DNA of 64,000 nucleotides from DAOMOD01 sp035444205 (lineage in GTDB: Bacteria > Pseudomonadota > Gammaproteobacteria > Xanthomonadales > BPKI01), in NCBI GenBank assembly GCA_035444205.1, contig DAOMOD010000001.1, positions 1 through 64,000 of the forward strand, written 5' to 3'. This document shows, in pieces, positions 33,258 through 42,585 of this stretch; position 1 is the stretch's first letter; the number at the start of each line of letters is the position of its first letter. A model generated the notes under the pieces. The model saw only the letters and a program-made list of their open reading frames with translations. It did not search any database and had not been told where the DNA came from. The translations under genes were made by a program, and so were the position numbers.

Positions 33258-35897
33258 CTAGCACTGGCGCGTGACGATGCGCGTCAGCACCCTGTCGCTG
33301 GGATCGAGTTCGGGCAGGACAGGATCGATCTGCACGCGCACCTGGTTGCAGTCGAGCCGGTCCACGGTGACGGTGCCGAACGCGATTCGCTCGACCGCGT
33401 CCGGATCGAGGCCGGGACCGTAGTCGCCACCGCGGGTGATGTGCATGTCATTGAACTGGACGCGATCGCCCTGCAGGGTGCCGGTACCGATGGCCCAAAG
33501 CTGTTCGCCCCCGCTGTAGGTGTAATAGGTCAGGATCACGGTGGTGCCGTTCGCCTCCTGGGCGATCTGGATGCCCTCGCCGGAACGCTCCTGCTGGAAA
33601 TAGCTGCCGGCCAGGCTGCGGTCGGGCTGGTTGGCGACGGTACGCTGGCAGTTGCCCGCCGCGAGCTTGGTCATCGATACCATGAACTCGTTGTAGGGCG
33701 CGAGCGATGGATGGAACTCGAACAGCGCGTTGTTGCAATCGAACAACTGCATGCGGATGCGGCCCCAGGCGATGCGCTCCACCTCGTCGGGGTCGAATGC
33801 CTCGCCGTACTGCGCGCCGCGGGTGATGTGGACGTCATCGAAGGCGAGTACATCGCGGTTGCGCACCGCGGTGCCGAGCAGCCACACCTGTTCGCCGCCG
33901 AGGTACAGGTAGCAGGTAAGGATGAAGGTGTGCTGGTCGGCCTCCAGGATCAGCTGGCAGCCTTCGCCGGAGCGTGCCGGAGCGAACCAGCTGCCGCTGA
34001 ACTGGCCCTGCTTGGCATCGGCCATCGGCCAGCCGATGTCGCGGAGCAGGTCGGGCACCATGTCCGGAAGGCTGCTGTGGGTGGCGTTGGAAATGCTCGA
34101 GGCCATGACCGACGGTGGAAACGGATCGCGCGCGAAGTGGTGAACATTGGATCCGCCGCTGTCGGTGGTGCCCTCCATGACCACCAGTCCGGCGTTGGTG
34201 CCCGGTACCGGGCCGTCCTCGTTGTAGCCCAGGGTCACGGTGGCCGGGCCATGCTGAAGCAGGCTGTTTCCGGCAGCCTGGGTGATCGACCAGATCGGAA
34301 TCGGCAGTCGCGTGGCCAGGGCCATCTGCGTATTTCGCTGCAGTGCGCTCTCGTGGTTCGCCGGCAGGTTGTCCGCCAGCAGCAAGGCCGCGCCGCCAGC
34401 CTCGTACACGTGTTGCCACTTCAGGCTGAAGAAGCATGAGCCGCGCGTCGCCAGCACGATGCTGCCAGCGACCTCCGCGCTGTTGAGCAGCGGTTGGCAG
34501 GCGTCGGTACTCGCGCGCCCGGCATCGGGCGGATCGTCGATGGGGTTGCTGGCCACGACCAGCGGCGCGGTCAGTCCGGTCCGATCCAGGAACGGCGGGA
34601 AGCCGTGGATGAATGCCTGGAAGCTGGATACCCCCGCCACCGAGGGCTGAACGCGGATCTCGCCTGGCGGTAGCAGACGCTCGCTGGCATGCAGGTTGAC
34701 GTGCTCGCCGAGCCAGACCAGGTTGGGCGCATCGGTAGAGGTGGTCACGCGTTGCGCCGCCGTCATTTCGCTCCAGGTCCGTTGCAGGGTCAGGCTGAAC
34801 AGGGACCCGGAGTAGATGTCGGGGAGGGGCGGGTTGCCCAGGAAACTGCCGGTGCTCATGTTGACCATGGCGGCAAAGCCGAGGCCGTGCGCAAGTTCGT
34901 GGACCACCAGGGCGTAGAACGAAAAGGTGCCGAGCGCCGGCGCGGTGTCCATGTCCAGGCCATACCAGAAACCCTCGGGTATCCCTTGCAGGCACAGTTC
35001 CTCGTCGATCCGGGAATGCAGACGGATGCTGAGTTCCGCAGCGGCACCGCCGAAGCGCTGCCCGGCCAGGGCCGTGGCCAGAGCAACCGGGTAGTTGGTG
35101 TCCGCCTGCGGTGCCTGGGAAAAGTTGCTCACGACCAGGGTGGGTCCACCGGTTCCGACGGTTCCGACCTCGTCTCCGTCGCCGCAACCGAAATCGTGGA
35201 ATCGCGCCTGGACGCGAATCGGCACATTGCTGTCGAGGCGACTTCCCCACACGTCCAGTGCGGCCTTGAGCACGACCTGGCGCTGTGCGCCGAGGGTGGT
35301 GGCCGGATTGCCGGGTAGCGGCGTCACCGCGCGCGTGTCGAAGAATCCGAAGCCGGCGGGATCGAGATAGATCACTTCGATCACCGGCCCGAGCGACTTC
35401 GCGACCGGCGTGGTCGCCTTCGCCTCGACCGGCATCGGCAAGGTCACGGTCGCCTGCGCGGCATGCCCCGGCGATACCGCCGCCCCAGGAAAGCGGAAGT
35501 CTGCGGGACCCTGTCCGAAGGGCGGTCGGTAGGCGCCGCATTGCAGGAACGGCTGCCCTTGTTCATCGACCTCGATGCGGCTGAAATGGGTCAGGCTGCG
35601 CGGGTGTTCGATCAGTCGTGTGCCATCGGCGTACAGGGTCTGCCGAGGCGGCCGCGTCATCTCGGCGTGTTCGGCAGCAAGGTGTTGCAGCAGATAGCGT
35701 TCTTCCGGCGTCGCCGGCTCGCGGGCGAGCTGGTCGCCGCCCGGTTCGAAGAATTCCGACATGCGCGCCTCGGCCTTGCGCAGCGCCTCACGGTCCAGTT
35801 CGCGCAAAGCCTCGGCATCGAAAGCTTGCGCTTGTGTCAGTGGCGCGAGGACAAGGATCGAAAGGATCCGAAGCGGAATGGAGCGACGTGTATGCAT
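33258..35897 (-). CDS. Secreted metalloprotease-like protein with PA domain and duplicated C-terminal domain
   Basis: The 879-aa product has a signal peptide (about 1-25). It carries a zinc-protease motif HELAHGLGF at 333-341, in which the third ligand is not obvious. A protease-associated (PA) domain follows at about 440-560, containing the RGSCFFSLKWQHVYEAGGAA stretch typical of PA folds. Two tandem copies of a domain of about 120 aa end the protein (about 631-759 and 760-879). Both copies start GS(W/Y)F, have RSGEG, GGEQ(V/L)W, HITRG, DPD.VERIA and a late CN pair. GAGG lies upstream of the ATG at 35897. It probably acts outside the cell on proteins; the substrate is unknown. Confidence 0.82.
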   Translation of the reverse strand: MHTRRSIPLRILSILVLAPLTQAQAFDAEALRELDREALRKAEARMSEFFEPGGDQLAREPATPEERYLLQHLAAEHAEMTRPPRQTLYADGTRLIEHPRSLTHFSRIEVDEQGQPFLQCGAYRPPFGQGPADFRFPGAAVSPGHAAQATVTLPMPVEAKATTPVAKSLGPVIEVIYLDPAGFGFFDTRAVTPLPGNPATTLGAQRQVVLKAALDVWGSRLDSNVPIRVQARFHDFGCGDGDEVGTVGTGGPTLVVSNFSQAPQADTNYPVALATALAGQRFGGAAAELSIRLHSRIDEELCLQGIPEGFWYGLDMDTAPALGTFSFYALVVHELAHGLGFAAMVNMSTGSFLGNPPLPDIYSGSLFSLTLQRTWSEMTAAQRVTTSTDAPNLVWLGEHVNLHASERLLPPGEIRVQPSVAGVSSFQAFIHGFPPFLDRTGLTAPLVVASNPIDDPPDAGRASTDACQPLLNSAEVAGSIVLATRGSCFFSLKWQHVYEAGGAALLLADNLPANHESALQRNTQMALATRLPIPIWSITQAAGNSLLQHGPATVTLGYNEDGPVPGTNAGLVVMEGTTDSGGSNVHHFARDPFPPSVMASSISNATHSSLPDMVPDLLRDIGWPMADAKQGQFSGSWFAPARSGEGCQLILEADQHTFILTCYLYLGGEQVWLLGTAVRNRDVLAFDDVHITRGAQYGEAFDPDEVERIAWGRIRMQLFDCNNALFEFHPSLAPYNEFMVSMTKLAAGNCQRTVANQPDRSLAGSYFQQERSGEGIQIAQEANGTTVILTYYTYSGGEQLWAIGTGTLQGDRVQFNDMHITRGGDYGPGLDPDAVERIAFGTVTVDRLDCNQVRVQIDPVLPELDPSDRVLTRIVTRQC

Positions 35898-36112
35898 GGG
35901 CAAGCCTCGTTCGCGGCATGGGCGCACCAGGGAAAGACGCCTCGCCCATGCGGGAGCGCCGCAACCCGGAAGGTTCGCCGTGCTGTGGCCGGGGTCTTGC
36001 CACACGCAGTCCGAACCTCCGGTCGGCCTTGCCGACAGTCTATTGGATTCGGAGACCCTTCGCCGCAGCCGCCCTCATGCCCGAAACCGGACCGACAGCT
36101 GCGACTGCGGCA

Positions 36113-36739
36113 TCAATCGGTCGGCTCTGGCTCTTCTGCCCCCGGGGGCCGTTCCAGCACGACCAGGCTTGGCCAGCGCGCGCGCAGGGTGCCGCCGAGT
36201 CCGTGCTGGATGGCCACCTCGATGTCGGTGGCGCCTGGCGGCACCTCGAAGCGCAGGCTCTGGCGATGCCAGTCGTACTCGCCCACGCCCAGGCCCGGCT
36301 CGACGGTGGCGGTAAACAGCGTACTCTTGCCCGCGGCGAAGGGGATGAGCGGCGAAATGCCGCGAACGTTCACGGCAAGCCCGGTCACCTCGATCAAGGG
36401 GCGTCCCAGCTCGGTCAGCGAGCCGGACAACTCGGCGGAAAACTCCAGCACGGCCCCCTCGAGCCCTTGCGCGGACAGCACCTGTGAAGCAAGCGCCCAG
36501 GGCTGCGTGGCCATGCGGCGGATTTCGAGCACGCCATCGGCCACGTCGAAGATGTAGGAATCTTCGCCGGCATGCTGGGTGTAGCGCCAGGCGAAGCGCC
36601 GGTCATCGGCTTCGGGCACGAAGCCGGCATCGAGCAGCAGGCCGGGGCCGGGGGGCGTACGCTCGACCTCGGTGCTTTCCGGTGACGTGCAGGCGGCAAG
36701 GAACAGGGCGGTGACGGTCGCGGGCAGGACTCGGTGCAT
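36113..36739 (-). CDS. Hypothetical lipoprotein
   Basis: This 208-aa protein starts MHRVLPATVTALFLAAC, a clear lipoprotein signal with Cys17 as the lipid anchor. The mature part looks all-beta, with strands such as YIFDVADGVLEIRRM and LRFEVPPGATDIEVAIQHGL; no family was recognised. The carbohydrate-binding-module-like style is suggestive only. A longer start at 36769 is possible. It is on the same strand as oxyR upstream and the protease-like gene downstream, with 26 bp separating it from the oxyR end. Confidence 0.75.
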   Translation of the reverse strand: MHRVLPATVTALFLAACTSPESTEVERTPPGPGLLLDAGFVPEADDRRFAWRYTQHAGEDSYIFDVADGVLEIRRMATQPWALASQVLSAQGLEGAVLEFSAELSGSLTELGRPLIEVTGLAVNVRGISPLIPFAAGKSTLFTATVEPGLGVGEYDWHRQSLRFEVPPGATDIEVAIQHGLGGTLRARWPSLVVLERPPGAEEPEPTD

Positions 36740-36765
36740 GGTGGTACTCGTGCGAAAACGACCCG

Positions 36766-37701
36766 TCATGCTACACGCGGCGCCGGCTGGCCGCCCTTGC
36801 GCGGATCGAGCAGGTCTGCCGGCAGTGCGCGGAAAGCCTCGGCCAGCTTGAGCAGCAAGCCGTGCTGCACGCTGGTCCTGCGCCACACCATGGCGATACT
36901 GCGTGATGGCGGCGGATCGTCGAAGGGGATCAGGCGCAGACCCTTGACCTGGGGCACCGGCGGCTTGATCGCCAGCGTCGGCAGCAGGGTGACCCCGACA
37001 TCGGCGGCGACCATTTGCCGCAGGGTTTCCAGGCTGGTCGCGCGGAATCCGGCGCGTTCGCTGGCGCCGGCCAGTTCGCACACGTCGAGCGCCTGCTGGC
37101 GCAGACAGTGGCCGTCCTCCAGCAGCAGCACGCTCTGCTCGCTGAGATCGGACAGGCTCAAATGCTTGCGCCGGGCCAGTGCATGGGTGGGCGGCGTGGC
37201 CAGGACGAAGGGCTCGGTGAACAGGGTCTCGACGTGAAGACGTGCATCCTCGATCGGCAGGGCCAGCAGGCCGGCGTCGAGCTTGCCGTCACGCAACTGC
37301 TCCAGCACATCGTCGGTCTTCTCCTCCACCAGCAGCAGTTCCAGACGCGGGAAGCGCTTGTGCAGGCGGGGAACGACATGCGGCAGCAGGTACGGGCCCA
37401 GGGTGGGAAAGATGCCGAGCCGAATGGTGCCGGCTTCGGGGTCGCCGGAACGGCGTGCGTAGTCGCGAATGGCGTCGACCTCGGCCAGGACCGCGCGCGC
37501 GTGCGACAGGATGGCCTTGCCGGCGTCGGTGAACATGATCCTGCGTGGGGCGCGCTCGATCAGCGTGATGCCGAGTTCCTCTTCCAGTTTCCTGACCTGG
37601 GTGGACAGCGTGGGCTGGCTGACGAAACTGGCTTCCGCCGCCCGACCGAAGTGGCGATGGTCGTCGAGGGCCACCAGGTAGGCGAGGTCGCGCAGGTTCA
37701 T
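36766..37701 (-). CDS. oxyR: LysR-family peroxide sensor OxyR
   Basis: OxyR activates peroxide-defence genes when H2O2 oxidises a cysteine pair. The 311-aa protein has an N-terminal winged HTH (FGRAAEASFVSQPTLSTQVR, about 18-37) and a LysR substrate domain. The redox loop GHCLRQQALDVC places Cys199 and Cys208 at exactly the E. coli OxyR positions. It is divergent from a peroxiredoxin gene, with a candidate OxyR operator between them. Confidence 0.93.
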   Translation of the reverse strand: MNLRDLAYLVALDDHRHFGRAAEASFVSQPTLSTQVRKLEEELGITLIERAPRRIMFTDAGKAILSHARAVLAEVDAIRDYARRSGDPEAGTIRLGIFPTLGPYLLPHVVPRLHKRFPRLELLLVEEKTDDVLEQLRDGKLDAGLLALPIEDARLHVETLFTEPFVLATPPTHALARRKHLSLSDLSEQSVLLLEDGHCLRQQALDVCELAGASERAGFRATSLETLRQMVAADVGVTLLPTLAIKPPVPQVKGLRLIPFDDPPPSRSIAMVWRRTSVQHGLLLKLAEAFRALPADLLDPRKGGQPAPRVA

Positions 37702-37710
37702 GGCATCTGC

Positions 37711-37747
37711 ATAGACGGCGTATATCGCTTATATCACAGGCATCCAC
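37711..37747. promoter_or_regulatory. Candidate OxyR operator
   Basis: Four short blocks at 7-base spacing read ATAG (37711-37714), ATAT (37722-37725), ATCA (37733-37736) and CCAC (37744-37747). They partly match the OxyR consensus ATAG-N7-CTAT-N7-ATAG-N7-CTAT; the first half is good, the second poor. The site sits about 10 bp upstream of the oxyR ATG and about 90 bp before the peroxiredoxin, as expected for autoregulation plus activation. Confidence 0.5.
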
Positions 37748-37835
37748 TTGAACGATGAATGCTGCGATCGCACAATGCGCGCGGTGCGCGGCTCCGCCGC
37801 CCGATTTCCCGTTCAACCATCGACAAGGAGCGACC

Positions 37836-38375
37836 ATGCTCAGTATTGGCGACAAGCTTCCCCGGTTCCGGCTCAAGGCCACCGTTTCGAACGACCTGGC
37901 CACGGCGTTCGTCGACATCGACAACGATACGTACCAGGGCAAGTGGCTGTGTCTGTTCTTCTACCCGAAGGACTTCACCTTCGTCTGCCCGACCGAGATC
38001 AAGGGCTTCGCCGACCTGCACCCGCAGTTTGCCGACCGCGACTGCCAGATCCTGACCGGGTCCATCGATTCGGAGTTCGTGCACCTGGCCTGGCGCCGCG
38101 ACCACAGGGACCTGCGCGAGCTGCCGTTCCCGATGCTGTCCGATATCAAGCGTGAGTTCTCGGAGGCGCTGGGAATCCTCGACAAGGCCGAGGGTGTGGC
38201 CCAGCGCGCCACCTTTCTGGTCGATCCGGAAGGCATCATCCGCTTCGTCTACGTCACCGATCTCAGCGTCGGCCGCAGCCCGCAGGAAGTCCTGCGCGTG
38301 CTCGATGCGCTGCAGACCGACGGGCTTTGTGCCTGCAACTGGAGCCCGGGCGAGGAAACCCTGAAGGCAGCCTGA
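37836..38375 (+). CDS. Peroxiredoxin (AhpC/TSA family)
   Basis: This 180-aa typical 2-Cys peroxiredoxin has the peroxidatic Cys51 in FTFVCPTEI and the resolving cysteine in GLCACNW near the C-terminus. It reduces H2O2 and alkyl hydroperoxides with an AhpF or thioredoxin-type donor; no ahpF is adjacent. AAGGAGC precedes the ATG at 37836. Divergence from oxyR suggests peroxide induction. Confidence 0.93.
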   Translation: MLSIGDKLPRFRLKATVSNDLATAFVDIDNDTYQGKWLCLFFYPKDFTFVCPTEIKGFADLHPQFADRDCQILTGSIDSEFVHLAWRRDHRDLRELPFPMLSDIKREFSEALGILDKAEGVAQRATFLVDPEGIIRFVYVTDLSVGRSPQEVLRVLDALQTDGLCACNWSPGEETLKAA

Positions 38376-38465
38376 TCCGTCCCGGCAACCCGCGGCGCCT
38401 GAGCGCAGCACCGCGGGCTGCCGCCTTGTGGTTACACTCTGCGGTCGCTCAACCGGGAATCTGCC

Positions 38466-38972
38466 ATGTCCGCCATCACCGCCACCATCCGCACTGCCCG
38501 CGGCAACATCCGCCTGCGCCTGTTCGCCGACAAGACGCCGATCACGGTGGCCAATTTCGCCAACCTGGCGCAGAGGGGCTATTACGACGGGCTGAGCTTC
38601 CACCGCGTCATTCCCGATTTCATGATCCAGGGCGGCTGTCCGCACGGCTCGGGGACGGGCGGTCCCGGCTACCGTTTCGAGGACGAATGCCGGCCCGACC
38701 TCCGCCACGACAAGCCGGGCATGCTGTCGATGGCCAACGCCGGACCCGGCACCAACGGCAGTCAGTTCTTCATCACCCACGTGGCAACGCCTTGGCTCGA
38801 CGGCAAGCACACCGTGTTCGGCGAGGTGATCGACCAGACCGACCAGGCGGTGGTGGACCAGGTGCGTGCCGGCGAGAAGATCGGCTCGATCGCCATCGAG
38901 GGCGATACCACTGCGCTGTTCGAGGCCACCGCGGACCACCTGGCGCGCTGGAATGCCGTCCTGAGGCCTTGA
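38466..38972 (+). CDS. Cyclophilin-type peptidyl-prolyl isomerase
   Basis: This 168-aa cytoplasmic cyclophilin (no signal peptide) shows FHRVIPDFMIQGG, GSGTGGPGYRFEDE, MANAGPGTNGSQFFITH and a final HTVFGEV motif, all characteristic of PpiA/PpiB proteins that catalyse proline cis-trans isomerisation. A TACACT at 38433 may be a -10 element. Confidence 0.94.
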   Translation: MSAITATIRTARGNIRLRLFADKTPITVANFANLAQRGYYDGLSFHRVIPDFMIQGGCPHGSGTGGPGYRFEDECRPDLRHDKPGMLSMANAGPGTNGSQFFITHVATPWLDGKHTVFGEVIDQTDQAVVDQVRAGEKIGSIAIEGDTTALFEATADHLARWNAVLRP

Positions 38973-39088
38973 GGCAGTCGCGCCCTGGTGGGGCGGGAGG
39001 GACAGGGCCGGTGCCGGCGCGACACCCACAGTCGGAAAGCTGACCGGAGTCAAGCCGCCCGTCCACGCGCTCGGTACACTCCGACGAC

Positions 39089-41755
39089 ATGAACAAACGC
39101 GATGTCGCCGCGCAGGAACCGGACCGTACGCCTGACTGGCACGCCGTGGATGCGGCGGCGGTGCTCGAGAGTCTCGACGCGAACCGGCGCGGCCTGAGCA
39201 CCGAGAAGGCGCAATCCCGGCTGGCGGTGCACGGGCCCAATGCGCTGCCCACGGGCCCACCGCGCGCGGCGTGGAAACGCCTGTTGATGCAGTTCCACAA
39301 CGTCCTCATTTACATCCTGCTGGTGGCGGGTATCGCCGCCTCGTTCATGGACCACTGGGTGGACGCCGCGGTCATCCTCGCCGTAGTCGTGGCCAACGCA
39401 TTGATCGGCTTCATACAGGAAGGCAAGGCAGAGCGCGCCATGGATGCGATCGGTCAGATGCTCGCGCTCCGTGCACACGCACGTCGCGACGGCTGCTGGC
39501 GGGCCATTCCCGCCGAACACCTGGTGCCAGGTGATATCGTCAGGCTCAGGGCGGGCGACAAGGTTCCGGCCGACATCCGCCTGCTGGAAAGCCACAGTCT
39601 GCGCATAGAACAGGCGGCGCTGACAGGAGAGTCGATGCCTGTCAGCAAGCATGTCGATGCCCTTGGCGCCGACACGGCGCTCGCCGACCGGGCGTGCATG
39701 GCCTATTCGGGGACCATGGTTGCGGCCGGTCAGGGCGTGGGCGTGACGGTGGCCACCGGCTCGGCGACAGAACTCGGTCGCATCAGCACCCTGCTTGGCG
39801 AGGTGCGCAGGCTGACCACGCCGCTATTGCGGGAAATCGCCCGCTTCGGACATCTGCTGACCGTCGTGATCCTGTTGATGGCGGCATTGATGGTCGCGTT
39901 CGGGCGCTGGCTCCACGGCATCGCTCTCAGCGAGGGCTTCATGGCCGGCGTGGCCCTGGCCGTGGCCGCCATTCCAGAAGGTTTGCCGGCCATCATCAGC
40001 ATCACCCTGGCCATTGGTGTGCAGCGGATGAGTGCGCGCAAGGCGATCGTGCGCCAGTTGCCGGCGGTGGAGACGCTCGGCGCGGTCAGCGTGATCTGTA
40101 CCGACAAGACCGGCACGTTGACGCGCAACGAGCTGGTGGCCGAGTGCATTGGTGTGGCGGGCGGCCTGATCGGTGCAGGAGAGGCCACCGTGGACAACGA
40201 TGAACTCCGCCTGCTGCTGGAGGCGGCAACGCTGTGCAACGACGTTGATGTCGGCGCCGAGGGTGGCGATCCGCTCGAACGTGCGCTGGTCGAGCTGGCG
40301 TTGGCGGCAGGTCTTGACGTGGATGCCTTGCGCCAGGACAGCCCGCGGCGTGCGCTGTTGCCTTTCTCGTCAGAGCACAAGTACATGGTAACACTGCATT
40401 CCGGCCGTCTTTGCATGAAAGGCGCGCCGGAGCGGGTGATCGATCGATGCAGCATGCAGTATGAAAGTCGCGGCGTACGACCGCTGCAGGCCGAACGCTG
40501 GCGGCGGCAACTCGAGAGCATGGCGCGCGACGGCCTTCGCGTGCTGGCCATAGCCGAGCGACGTCTTGGCGAGGGCAAGCACCGGCTGGAGGATACGGAT
40601 GTCGAAAGCGATCTCTGCCTTCTGGGACTGGTGGGCTTCGCCGACCCGCCGCGTCCTGAAGTTCCCGCCGCAGTTGCAGCCTGCCGCGATGCCGGGATCA
40701 CCGTGAAGATGATCACCGGCGACCATGGCGCCACGGCGACCGCGATCGCGCGACATCTTGGAATTGCAGGCGGGGGTGGTGTGCTGACCGGGCCGGAGAT
40801 CGACTTGCTGTCAGCGCAGGGTCTGGCGGACCAGGTCGACGACGTGCATGTCTACGCCCGCACCACGCCCGAGCACAAGCTACGGCTGGTCACGGCGCTG
40901 CAGGCGCGTGGCAACGTGGTGGCGATGACCGGCGACGGCGCCAACGATGCGCCGGCGCTCAAGCGCGCCGACATCGGCGTCGCCATGGGCATCAAGGGCA
41001 CCGAGGCTTCCAGGCAGGCCGCGGAAATGGTGCTTGCCGACGACAACTTCGCCACCATCGTCAGTGGCATCGAGGAAGGTCGCGGCGTCTACGACAACAT
41101 TCGCAAGGCGATCTTGTTCATCCTGCCCACCAATGCGGCAGAGGCCATGGTCATTCTGCTTGCGGTACTGGCCGGTGTGGCCCTGCCCATCACCCCGGTG
41201 CAGATTCTCTGGATCAACATGGCCACTGCCGTCACCCTGGCGCTGTCGCTGGCTTTCGAGCCCCTGGAGGGCAACGTGATGCAGCGGCGTCCGCGTCCGA
41301 TGGGACGCGGTCTGATCACACCCTTCGTAGCCTGGCGAATCGCCTGGGTGGGCGGGCTGCTGACCGCTGCCACCTTCGCGCTGTACATGATCGAAATCCT
41401 GGACTCGGGCGATGAGCTTACGGGTCGTACGGTCGCGGTGAACATGCTGGTGTTCGGGGAGATCGTCTACCTGTTCAACAGCCGCCGATGGGTGGCGCCC
41501 GGCTGGACGCGCGAGGCGCTGTTCGCCAACCCGTGGGCCTGGATATCGGTGGCGGTTCTGCTGGTCCTGCAGATGATGCTGACCTATGCGCCTCCGATGC
41601 AACGCGTATTCGGCACCACTGGACTTGGCGTGGCGGAATGGCTCTGGATCATTGGGCTCGCGGGTGTGCTGTTCGTGGTCGTCGAGGCAGAGAAGGCACT
41701 GCATCGCGCCGCCAAGCGACGACGGCGAAAGGCAATCGGTTCCGCGCGAAGCTGA
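39089..41755 (+). CDS. P2-type cation-transporting ATPase
   Basis: This 888-aa inner-membrane pump has, in order, a cation-ATPase N-terminal domain (about 15-85), E1-E2 actuator with LTGESMPV, the phosphorylation motif DKTGTLT (Asp339), a nucleotide-binding domain, TGDGANDAPALK, and a C-terminal six-helix block. Transmembrane helix 4 has AAIPEGLPA as in SERCA/Na,K pumps and helix 5 keeps a Glu (NAAEAM). Helix 6 reads LWINMATAVTLAL, with Ala714 where SERCA has a Ca2+-binding Asp. It is therefore PMA/SERCA-like, but the ion is uncertain and may be Na+ or another monovalent ion. No regulator is nearby. Confidence 0.9.
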   Translation: MNKRDVAAQEPDRTPDWHAVDAAAVLESLDANRRGLSTEKAQSRLAVHGPNALPTGPPRAAWKRLLMQFHNVLIYILLVAGIAASFMDHWVDAAVILAVVVANALIGFIQEGKAERAMDAIGQMLALRAHARRDGCWRAIPAEHLVPGDIVRLRAGDKVPADIRLLESHSLRIEQAALTGESMPVSKHVDALGADTALADRACMAYSGTMVAAGQGVGVTVATGSATELGRISTLLGEVRRLTTPLLREIARFGHLLTVVILLMAALMVAFGRWLHGIALSEGFMAGVALAVAAIPEGLPAIISITLAIGVQRMSARKAIVRQLPAVETLGAVSVICTDKTGTLTRNELVAECIGVAGGLIGAGEATVDNDELRLLLEAATLCNDVDVGAEGGDPLERALVELALAAGLDVDALRQDSPRRALLPFSSEHKYMVTLHSGRLCMKGAPERVIDRCSMQYESRGVRPLQAERWRRQLESMARDGLRVLAIAERRLGEGKHRLEDTDVESDLCLLGLVGFADPPRPEVPAAVAACRDAGITVKMITGDHGATATAIARHLGIAGGGGVLTGPEIDLLSAQGLADQVDDVHVYARTTPEHKLRLVTALQARGNVVAMTGDGANDAPALKRADIGVAMGIKGTEASRQAAEMVLADDNFATIVSGIEEGRGVYDNIRKAILFILPTNAAEAMVILLAVLAGVALPITPVQILWINMATAVTLALSLAFEPLEGNVMQRRPRPMGRGLITPFVAWRIAWVGGLLTAATFALYMIEILDSGDELTGRTVAVNMLVFGEIVYLFNSRRWVAPGWTREALFANPWAWISVAVLLVLQMMLTYAPPMQRVFGTTGLGVAEWLWIIGLAGVLFVVVEAEKALHRAAKRRRRKAIGSARS

Positions 41756-41905
41756 ATGCCCGACCCGTCTGGATGAGGGGCTCGGGCATTCCCGTCTCGC
41801 AATGATCCTGTTGTGGCAATCCGCCCAGGTCGATCGTTCACGCGCATCGCGAACCGCACGCCTTGCGCGGCGATCATCTCGCTCGGCGGGAGGCAGACTC
41901 CATGC

Positions 41906-42466
41906 TTACCGCGGGATGACGGCGACACCGATCAGGTACGGGTGCAGGAAAACGAATGCGACGAAAGCCACCACACCGGCGGCCACCACCATCAGGTCGC
42001 GCTTCAGCGGATAGCGCTCCTCCTGCTTCTTCGCCCCGCGGGCATTCGCCGAGACCATGGCCAGCAGGCTGTACGCGGCGATGCCGCCGAACAGCACGAG
42101 CGACTTGAGGTCGCCGCGCACCAGCAGGTGACCGAGCGCCCACAGCACCGCGCCCCACAGCATGGGATGGCGGGTGAAGCGCTTGATGTTGCCCTTCATG
42201 TGCGCCGCCGGCAGCAGGATGAAGGCGGCCAGCAGCAGCGGGTAGGTGAGGTGCCGGCCCCAGGTCGGCGGCACGTACACGCCCTGATACTCGGCGCGGC
42301 CCCAGCCGATGACCACCAGCACCAGTCCAGCCAGCGCCAGCAGCGAATACAGGCCGCGATAGCCGTTGCGGCCCAGCCTGGACAGCGCCGCCTTGCGCAG
42401 CGGCGGAAACCAGGGCACCAGATGGATGCCGATGAAAAGGACCAGGCCGGCGATCAGCAGGTACAT
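41906..42466 (-). CDS. NnrU-like membrane protein
   Basis: This 186-aa protein has about five transmembrane helices and resembles the NnrU/isoprenylcysteine-methyltransferase-like family: LIAGLVLFIGIHLVPWF at the N-terminus, AAHMKGNIKRFTRHPMLWG in the middle (the RHP motif) and SLLAMVSANARG. NnrU is linked to nitrite/nitric-oxide metabolism in denitrifiers, but its function is unknown and no nitrogen-oxide genes are here. TGGAG precedes the ATG at 42466. It is divergent from the aminotransferase gene. Confidence 0.82.
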   Translation of the reverse strand: MYLLIAGLVLFIGIHLVPWFPPLRKAALSRLGRNGYRGLYSLLALAGLVLVVIGWGRAEYQGVYVPPTWGRHLTYPLLLAAFILLPAAHMKGNIKRFTRHPMLWGAVLWALGHLLVRGDLKSLVLFGGIAAYSLLAMVSANARGAKKQEERYPLKRDLMVVAAGVVAFVAFVFLHPYLIGVAVIPR

Positions 42467-42585
42467 GGCGAGACTCCAGGCGGGAACGGAAAGGCAAGGC
42501 GCCCAAGTGTAGCGCGGCCGCCTTACGCCGCAGTGCAGCATGGTATCCTTGGACGGTTTTTTCGCCCGCTCCGAAGGACTTTCGC

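Noticed and set aside
38973..39088. TACACT boxes before the cyclophilin and ATPase genes as firm promoters
   Set aside because: No acceptable -35 element lies at 16-18 bp; too weak to list as promoters.
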